Shown here in pieces: positions 58,573-64,000 of a stretch of 64,000 nucleotides of DNA. The notes under the pieces were generated by a model, which had not been told where the DNA came from, did not search any database, and saw nothing but the letters and a program-made list of their open reading frames with translations. Position 1 is the first letter of the stretch, and the number at the start of each line of letters is the position of its first letter. The translations under genes were made by a program, and so were the position numbers. Location of the stretch: contig CAVZIL010000007.1 of assembly GCA_963775505.1 (NCBI GenBank), positions 62,001 through 126,000 of the forward strand, read 5' to 3'. This stretch comes from JAIBJN01 sp963775505. Lineage in GTDB: Bacteria > Actinomycetota > Thermoleophilia > Gaiellales > Gaiellaceae.

Positions 58573-60246
58573 GTGGGGCCAATCGACCCGCGTCTGCTCG
58601 GGCGCGCGCGGGCCGTGCGCGTACTCCTCGCGGTCGATGCAGCGCTCGGCGTCCTCGCGGCGCTCCTCGTTCTCGCGCAGGCGGTGCTGCTGGCGCGCGT
58701 CGCGGCCCGCGGGTTCGAGGGCGCCGCGCTGGACGAGCTGACGCTCCCGCTCGTGCTCCTTGTCGCCGTGGCGGCGTGTCGCGGTGCGGCGGCCTGGGGT
58801 TTCGAGGTCGTGGGGAGGAGAGCGGCGGCGACCACGCTCTCCGAGCTGCGGCTCGACCTCGTCGAGCGGCGGCTCCGCGACCGGCCTGCCGCTCTCGACG
58901 GCGCGGAAAGCGCAGAGGTGGCGACCGTGGCGGTCGGCGGCGTCGACGCGCTCGAGGCGACCTTCGCCCGCTACTTCCCGCAGGTCGTCCTCGCGCTCGT
59001 CGTGCCGGTCGCGGTGCTCGCCCTCGTCGCCTCCATCGACCTCCTCTCGGCCGGGATCATGCTGCTGACGCTCCCGCTCGTCCCTGTCTTCATGTGGCTC
59101 GTCGGCCGCTACACCGAGCGGCGCACACGTCGGCGCTGGGAAGCGTTGCGGCTCCTGGCGGCGCACTTCCTCGACGTCGTCAGGGGCCTGCCGACGCTGC
59201 GCGCCTTCAACCGCGGCGAGGCGCAGGCTGAGCAGATCGCGCGCGTCGGCGACGAATACCGGCGGGCGACGATGGGCACCCTGCGGGTCGCCTTCCTCTC
59301 GGGCACCGTCCTCGAGCTTGCCGCCACCCTCGGGATCGCGCTCGTGGCCGTGACCGTCGGCGTCCGCCTCGTCGAGGGCGGCCTGGGGCTCGAGGCGGGT
59401 CTGACGGTGCTCGTCCTCGCGCCCGAGCTCTATCTGCCGCTCCGGAACTTGGCCGCGCAGTTCCACGCCAGCGCGGAGGGCCGCGCGGTCGGCGAGCGCC
59501 TCCTGGACCTCGCCGAGGATGCCGGTGCCCGGCCGTCCGGAACCCTCACGCCCCCGAGCCCGGGCGAGGCGCCGGTCCGGCTCGAGGGCGTCTCCTTCTC
59601 GTACCCGGGGCGCGACGGCGAGGTGCTCGCCGGCGTCGACCTCGAGCTCGCGCCGGGTGAGACGGTCGCGCTCACGGGGCCGAGCGGAGCGGGCAAGAGC
59701 ACGATCGCCACGCTGCTCCTGCTGTTCGCGGAGCCGACCGCCGGCCGTCTCACCTGCGGCGGCGTCGACCTCGCGGAGTGCGACGCCGCCGCGTGGCGCA
59801 CGCAGGTCGCCTGGGTCCCACAGCGGCCGACGCTCTTTCGGGGCACGGTGGCCGACAACATTCGCCTCGGCGACCCGGTCGCCACGGACGACGCGGTGCG
59901 GGAGGCCGCCGTGCTCGCCGGCGCGGACGTGTTCGTCCGCGCGCTGCCGAGCGGGTACGAGACCGTTGTCGGCGACGGGGGGCGGCCGCTGTCCGCCGGC
60001 CAGTTGAGGAGAATCGCCCTGGCCAGGGCGTTCCTCCGTGATGCGCCGCTCCTGATCCTGGACGAGCCCACCGCCGATCTCGATCCGGCCGCCGCGGAGC
60101 TCGTCGGCGAGACGGTGGAGCGCGCGCTCTCGGGTCGCACCGTTCTCCTCATCACCCACCGGGGCGAGCTCGAGGCCCGGGTGGACCGCGTCGTGCGGCT
60201 CCCAGGCGTGCGAGCTTTCGCGCCGCGGGAGGCGGCCAGGAGATGA
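58573..60246 (+). CDS. cydD: ABC exporter subunit CydD
   Basis: One half of the CydDC exporter that assembles cytochrome bd (thiol export/heme binding). 557 aa: six-helix domain about 1-320, then ATPase: Walker A GPSGAGKST, Q-loop WVPQRPTLFRGTVADNI, signature LSAGQ (A replaces the usual G), Walker B LLILDEPT, H-loop THR. GTG start 6 bp after cydB. Its end overlaps cydC by 4 bp. Confidence 0.93.
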   Translation: MGPIDPRLLGRARAVRVLLAVDAALGVLAALLVLAQAVLLARVAARGFEGAALDELTLPLVLLVAVAACRGAAAWGFEVVGRRAAATTLSELRLDLVERRLRDRPAALDGAESAEVATVAVGGVDALEATFARYFPQVVLALVVPVAVLALVASIDLLSAGIMLLTLPLVPVFMWLVGRYTERRTRRRWEALRLLAAHFLDVVRGLPTLRAFNRGEAQAEQIARVGDEYRRATMGTLRVAFLSGTVLELAATLGIALVAVTVGVRLVEGGLGLEAGLTVLVLAPELYLPLRNLAAQFHASAEGRAVGERLLDLAEDAGARPSGTLTPPSPGEAPVRLEGVSFSYPGRDGEVLAGVDLELAPGETVALTGPSGAGKSTIATLLLLFAEPTAGRLTCGGVDLAECDAAAWRTQVAWVPQRPTLFRGTVADNIRLGDPVATDDAVREAAVLAGADVFVRALPSGYETVVGDGGRPLSAGQLRRIALARAFLRDAPLLILDEPTADLDPAAAELVGETVERALSGRTVLLITHRGELEARVDRVVRLPGVRAFAPREAARR

Positions 60247-61901
60247 GCACGGTGCTCAGGCTGTTCGCGCTCGCCGGCTTCCCGGGCCGCCGCGTCGTGG
60301 TCGCCGCCGCGCTCGGCGCGCTCGCCGTCGTCTTCGGGATCGGCCTCATGACCTCCGCCGGCTACCTCATCTCGCGCGCAGCCGAGCAGCCGCCGATCCT
60401 GTCGCTGACCGTGACGATCGTCGCGGTGCGCTTCTTCGGGCTCGCCCGGCCGCTCGCACGCTACCTCGAGCGGATCGTCTCTCACGACCTCGCCCTGCGC
60501 TCACTTGCCCGCGTCCGCGCCCGTTTCTACGAGCGCATCGAGCCGCTTGCGCCTGCACAGCTCGAGGGCTATCGCCGAGGGGAGCTCCTCAATCGCCTGG
60601 TCGGCGACGTCGACGCTCTCCAGGGCCTGTACCCGCGCGCGTTCGGTCCGGCGCTCGTCGCGCTGCTCGCCGCGGCGGTCGCGGTCGCCGCGTCGGCGAC
60701 GGTGCTGCCGTCCGCGGCCGCAATCCTCGCGGCGGGCCTGCTCGTGGGCGGGGTAGTCGTTCCGCTCCTCGCCTGGACCGTCAGCCGCTCCGCCGGGCGG
60801 CGGCAGGCCGCCGCCCGCGGCGAGTTGACGGCCGACCTGGTCGAGCTGCTCCGAGGAGCCCCGGAGCTGGTCGCCTTCGGACGCGATCAGGAGACCGTAG
60901 CCCGCATTCGCGCGGCGGACGCCGAGCTCGTGCGCCTCGGCCGGCGCGACGCCTTCGCCGGCGGCGCCGTGGAGGCGCTCGTGCTCCTCGTCGCCGGAGC
61001 CACTGTCGCCGGCGTGCTGGCAGCGGCCGTGGACGCCCACTCCGCCGGCACCCTCGACCGGGTCTTCGTGGCGGCGCTGGCGCTGCTCGCGCTCGCTTCC
61101 TTCGACGCCGTCTTCACGCTTCCGGCCGGCGCCCGCGAGGCCTCGGGCCTCCTCGCGGCCGGCCGGCGGGTCCTCGAGACGATGGCTCGGAAGCCGCTCG
61201 TCTGCGATCCGGCGGAGCCGCACCCGGGTCCGCCGCGGCGGGCTCCGGTGGAGCTCGTGGGAGTGACCGCGGGCTACGGCGACGAGGAGCCTGCCCTGCG
61301 CGGCTTCGAGCTCCGGTTGGAAGCCGGCCGGCGGGTTGCCCTCGTCGGCCCCAGCGGGGCTGGGAAGACGACGGTGACGAACCTGCTGCTCCGCTTCCTC
61401 GATCCCGCCGAGGGTCGGGTCACGATCGCCGGCCACGACGTCCGCGAGTACCGTCAGGAAGACGTCCGAGCCATGTTCGCCCTCGCCGGCCAGGACGCGC
61501 ACGTCTTCGATTCGACCATCCGCGAGAACCTGCGCCTCGCCCGCCCCGACGCGGACGAGGCCGACCTCTGGGCCGCGCTCCAGCGGGCCCGGCTGGCCGA
61601 GTGGGTCGCCTCGCTCCCCGCCGGCCTCGACACGCAGGTGGGCGAGGAGGGACGCATGCTCTCCGGCGGTCAGCGCCAGCGGCTGGTGCTGGCGCGCGCG
61701 CTCCTCGCCGACGCCCCCGTCCTCGTCCTGGACGAGCCGACGGCGCACCTCGACCCGCCCACCGCGCAGGGGCTGATCGACGACGTCCTCGACGCCGCCG
61801 GCGGGCGCACCGTGCTCCTGATCACGCACCGGCCGGAGGGCCTCGACCGCATGGACGAGATCGTCAGCCTGCCACCGCCCGAGCCCAGCATCCGGTCGTA
61901 G
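60243..61901 (+). CDS. cydC: ABC exporter subunit CydC
   Basis: Partner of CydD. 552 aa: membrane domain about 1-310 (RLFALAGFPGRRVVVAAALG, SAGYLISRAAEQPPI, the CydC-typical segment VRFFGLARPLARYLERI), ATPase with GPSGAGKTT, LSGGQRQRLVLARALL, and LVLDEPT. Last gene of the cyd operon. The 66 bp after it carry TATACC (61950-61955), a possible -10 for korA that would give a very short leader. Confidence 0.94.
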   Translation: MSTVLRLFALAGFPGRRVVVAAALGALAVVFGIGLMTSAGYLISRAAEQPPILSLTVTIVAVRFFGLARPLARYLERIVSHDLALRSLARVRARFYERIEPLAPAQLEGYRRGELLNRLVGDVDALQGLYPRAFGPALVALLAAAVAVAASATVLPSAAAILAAGLLVGGVVVPLLAWTVSRSAGRRQAAARGELTADLVELLRGAPELVAFGRDQETVARIRAADAELVRLGRRDAFAGGAVEALVLLVAGATVAGVLAAAVDAHSAGTLDRVFVAALALLALASFDAVFTLPAGAREASGLLAAGRRVLETMARKPLVCDPAEPHPGPPRRAPVELVGVTAGYGDEEPALRGFELRLEAGRRVALVGPSGAGKTTVTNLLLRFLDPAEGRVTIAGHDVREYRQEDVRAMFALAGQDAHVFDSTIRENLRLARPDADEADLWAALQRARLAEWVASLPAGLDTQVGEEGRMLSGGQRQRLVLARALLADAPVLVLDEPTAHLDPPTAQGLIDDVLDAAGGRTVLLITHRPEGLDRMDEIVSLPPPEPSIRS

Positions 61902-61967
61902 CGGTCGTCGGCGGGGACGTAGGTCACTGCGTGGCTCTTGCCCGTGCGCTATACCTGAAGCTGCACA

Positions 61968-63803
61968 ATGCCCAAGCCGGTCGAGCAGCGGGATGGGGTC
62001 GTCATCCGCTTCGCAGGAGACTCCGGAGACGGCATGCAGCTCACCGGCGGGCGCTTCACGAGCGAGACGGCCGTCCTCGGCAACGACCTCTCGACGCTGC
62101 CGGACTTCCCGGCGGAGATCAGGGCCCCTGCCGGCTCGCTGCCGGGCGTGTCCGGCTTCCAGATCCACTTCTCCGACCACGACATCCTCACGCCGGGCGA
62201 CGCGCCCGACGTGCTCGTGGCCATGAACCCGGCCGCTCTGAAGACGAACCTGAGCGGCCTGCCGAAGGGCGCGACGATCATCGTCAACACCGACGCCTTC
62301 AACGAGCGGAACCTCCAGAAGGCCGGCTACGACGAGAACCCGCTCGAGGACGGCTCGCTGGGTGAGTTCCGGGTGCAGCGGGTGCCGCTCACCTCGCTGA
62401 CCATCGAGGCGCTGAAGGAGTTCGACGTTTCCAAGCGCGAGGCCGAGCGCTCGAAGAACATGTTCGCGCTCGGGCTCATGTCCTGGCTCTACAGCCGCCC
62501 CACGGAGGGGACGGTCGAGTTCCTCGAGAAGAAGTTCGCCAAGCTCCCCGAGATCGCGCAGGCGAACGTCAGGGCCTTCCGCGCCGGCTACGCGTTCGGC
62601 GAGACGACCGAGGAGTTCGCGGTGCAGTACGAGGTCAGGCCCGCGCAGCTCCCGCCCGGCACGTATCGCAACGTCACCGGGAACCAGGCGCTCGCCATGG
62701 GGCTCGTCGCCGCGAGCGTTCAGAGCGGGCTGCCGCTCTTCCTCGGGGCCTACCCGATCACGCCGGCCTCCGGGATCCTGGAGGAGCTGGCACGGCTCAA
62801 GCGCTTCGGCGTGCGGACCTTCCAGGCCGAGGACGAGATCGCCGCCGTCGGCGCAGCGCTGGGGGCGTCGTTCGGCGGCGCGCTCGGTGTCTCGACCTCC
62901 AGCGGGCCGGGCGTCGTCCTCAAGGCGGAGACGGTCGGGCTCGCGGTCGCGCTCGAGCTCCCGCTCGTCATCCTCGACATCCAGCGGGCGGGGCCCTCGA
63001 CCGGGATGCCGACCAAGCCCGAGCAGGCCGACCTGCTCATGGTCCTGTTCGGCCGCAACGCCGAGTCGCCGGTGCCGGTGGTCGCCGCGACCTCGCCCGG
63101 CCACTGCTTCGACATGGCGATCGAGGCCGCGCGCATCGCCCTGAAGTACCGCACGCCGGTCTACCTGCTCTCGGACGCCTACCTGGCGAACGGCTCCGAG
63201 CCTTGGCTCCTCCCGGACGTGGCCGACCTGCCGGACATCTCGCCCGAGCTGGCGACCGAGCCGAACGACGGCGACCGCTACTTCCCGTACGTGCGCGACG
63301 CGCAGACCCTCGCCCGCCAGTGGGCGCTCCCCGGCACGCCCGGCCTCGAGCACCGGATCGGCGGCCTCGAGAAGGAGGAGCGCACGGGCGACATCTCCTA
63401 CGACCCCGACAACCACGATCTCATGGTTCGCATCCGCGCCGAGAAGGTGGCGGGCATCGCGGCGGACATCCCGGAGGTCATCGTCGACCACCAGGAGGGA
63501 GCCAACCTCCTCGTGCTCGGCTGGGGCGGGACGCACGGGCCGATCGCGGCCGGCGTTCGCAGCGCCCGCGAGCGGGGCGCCAACGTCTCGCACGCCCACC
63601 TCTCCTATCTCAATCCGTTCCCGCGGAACCTCGGCGACGTCCTCCGCTCGTACGACCGCGTGCTCGTCCCCGAGATGAACCTCGGACAGCTTCTGAAGCT
63701 CGTCCGCGCCGAGTTCCTCGTCGACGCCGTCGGCTACCAGCGCGTCCGCGGCGTCCCCTTCACCTCGGCCGAGCTGGCCGACGCGATCGAGGAGCTCGCA
63801 TGA
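61968..63803 (+). CDS. korA: 2-oxoacid:ferredoxin oxidoreductase, gamma-alpha fusion (KorA type)
   Basis: Alpha subunit of probable 2-oxoglutarate:ferredoxin oxidoreductase, 611 aa. N-terminal gamma domain about 1-190 (GDSGDGMQLTGGRFTSETAV, IRAPAGSLPGVSGFQIHFSD), then alpha with YPITPASGILEELARL (TPP/pyrimidine domain), FQAEDEIAAVGAALGA, TSSGPGVVLKAETVGLAV and QRAGPSTGMPTKPEQADL. Overlaps korB by 4 bp. The fused gamma-alpha form with SGPG-type motif is the actinobacterial KorA pattern; pyruvate specificity is not excluded. Confidence 0.92.
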   Translation: MPKPVEQRDGVVIRFAGDSGDGMQLTGGRFTSETAVLGNDLSTLPDFPAEIRAPAGSLPGVSGFQIHFSDHDILTPGDAPDVLVAMNPAALKTNLSGLPKGATIIVNTDAFNERNLQKAGYDENPLEDGSLGEFRVQRVPLTSLTIEALKEFDVSKREAERSKNMFALGLMSWLYSRPTEGTVEFLEKKFAKLPEIAQANVRAFRAGYAFGETTEEFAVQYEVRPAQLPPGTYRNVTGNQALAMGLVAASVQSGLPLFLGAYPITPASGILEELARLKRFGVRTFQAEDEIAAVGAALGASFGGALGVSTSSGPGVVLKAETVGLAVALELPLVILDIQRAGPSTGMPTKPEQADLLMVLFGRNAESPVPVVAATSPGHCFDMAIEAARIALKYRTPVYLLSDAYLANGSEPWLLPDVADLPDISPELATEPNDGDRYFPYVRDAQTLARQWALPGTPGLEHRIGGLEKEERTGDISYDPDNHDLMVRIRAEKVAGIAADIPEVIVDHQEGANLLVLGWGGTHGPIAAGVRSARERGANVSHAHLSYLNPFPRNLGDVLRSYDRVLVPEMNLGQLLKLVRAEFLVDAVGYQRVRGVPFTSAELADAIEELA

Positions 63804-64000
63804 CGGAGCTTCCCCTCCTGGGCGCGAAGGACCTGAAGACGGACCAGGAAGTCCGCTGGTGCCCGGGCTGCGGCGACTACGCGGTCCTGGCCACGATGCA
63901 GGGCTTCCTGCCCGAGCTCGGGATCCCGCGCGAGCGGCTCGTCTTCGTCTCCGGGATCGGGTGCGCCGCCCGCTTCCCCTACTACGTGAACGCCTACGGG
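63800..64000 (+). CDS. korB: 2-oxoacid:ferredoxin oxidoreductase beta subunit (cut by window edge)
   Basis: First 67 residues only. TPP-binding opening EVRWCPGCGDYAVLATMQ and VFVSGIGCAARFPYYVNAYG are the KorB signatures (WCPGCG and GIGC). ATG at 63800 overlaps the korA stop. Confidence 0.93.
   Translation, partial: MTELPLLGAKDLKTDQEVRWCPGCGDYAVLATMQGFLPELGIPRERLVFVSGIGCAARFPYYVNAYG

Noticed and set aside
60501..63599. Very long minus-strand reading frame (about 1030 codons) opposite cydC and korA
   Set aside because: It is a third-position GC artefact: composition is Arg/Asp/Glu/Val-rich with no motif, while the plus strand carries clear CydC and KorA signatures.

Overview
The window is about 70% GC and reads as the chromosome of a high-GC Actinomycetota member. 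A Thermoleophilia/Gaiellales-type lineage is my best guess, inferred from gene content and order: rplM-rpsI-glmM-glmS, an acpS-nnr-alr-cca run, CopC-CopD fusions, many LPG-synthase-like membrane proteins, cydABCD and a gamma-alpha fused KorA. No rRNA, insertion sequence, integrase or CRISPR array was seen.

Layout. 1-7 kb: an MFS permease, a uracil-DNA-glycosylase-like protein, a second MFS permease, ribosomal proteins L13 and S9, then GlmM and GlmS for UDP-GlcNAc synthesis. 7-11 kb (minus strand): a copper-handling set (YcnI, CopC-CopD) with two paralogous four-helix membrane proteins. 11-17 kb: ArfB-like ribosome rescue, then a tightly overlapping HAD-acpS-nnr-alr-cca operon, a beta-propeller protein and a thioredoxin-fold protein. 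17-29 kb: small membrane proteins, a small HTH gene behind twin operator-like sites, lipid genes (PlsC-like, LPG-synthase-like, PAP2, SDR, FabI with a tandem remnant), two divergent Ser/Thr kinases, an XRE regulator and a frameshifted sulfatase behind a promoter/operator. 29.3-35.3 kb: an RNA island. 35-46 kb: glycosyltransferase, MMPL transporter, membrane proteins, a membrane phosphodiesterase and an AI-2E permease. 46-56 kb: universal stress proteins, permeases, type II NADH dehydrogenase, G6PD, GH15, a collapsed GMC oxidoreductase and an aldose epimerase. 56-64 kb: cydA-cydB-cydD-cydC, then korA and the start of korB.

The island (29,884-35,293) is the highlight. Nineteen tRNA genes covering 17-18 amino acids are packed on the plus strand. 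Among them are four copies of a compensating hairpin and a 166-nt folded element. Three tandem RNAs follow, sharing the boxes GCGGGCCGG near the 5' end and CACGACCGC near the 3' end and having closing stems that covary. I read these as Ro60-binding Y RNAs. The middle one carries a complete circularly permuted tRNA fold (anticodon arm, T arm, acceptor hairpin, D arm), the YrlA-type tRNA mimic. Directly downstream are an unknown 121-aa protein, a Ro60 (TROVE-vWA) protein and an RlaP-type nucleotidyltransferase, then tRNA-Leu, tRNA-Arg, tRNA-Cys and a terminator. It looks like a mobile RNA-surveillance or RNA-repair module coupled to a replacement tRNA set; that reading is inference.

Many genes, including the essential rpsI and glmM, carry single-base frameshifts that restore a perfect family match when corrected. 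These look like residual sequencing errors of a draft assembly, so frameshifts here are not evidence of pseudogenes. For frameshifted genes the coordinates give the full span.
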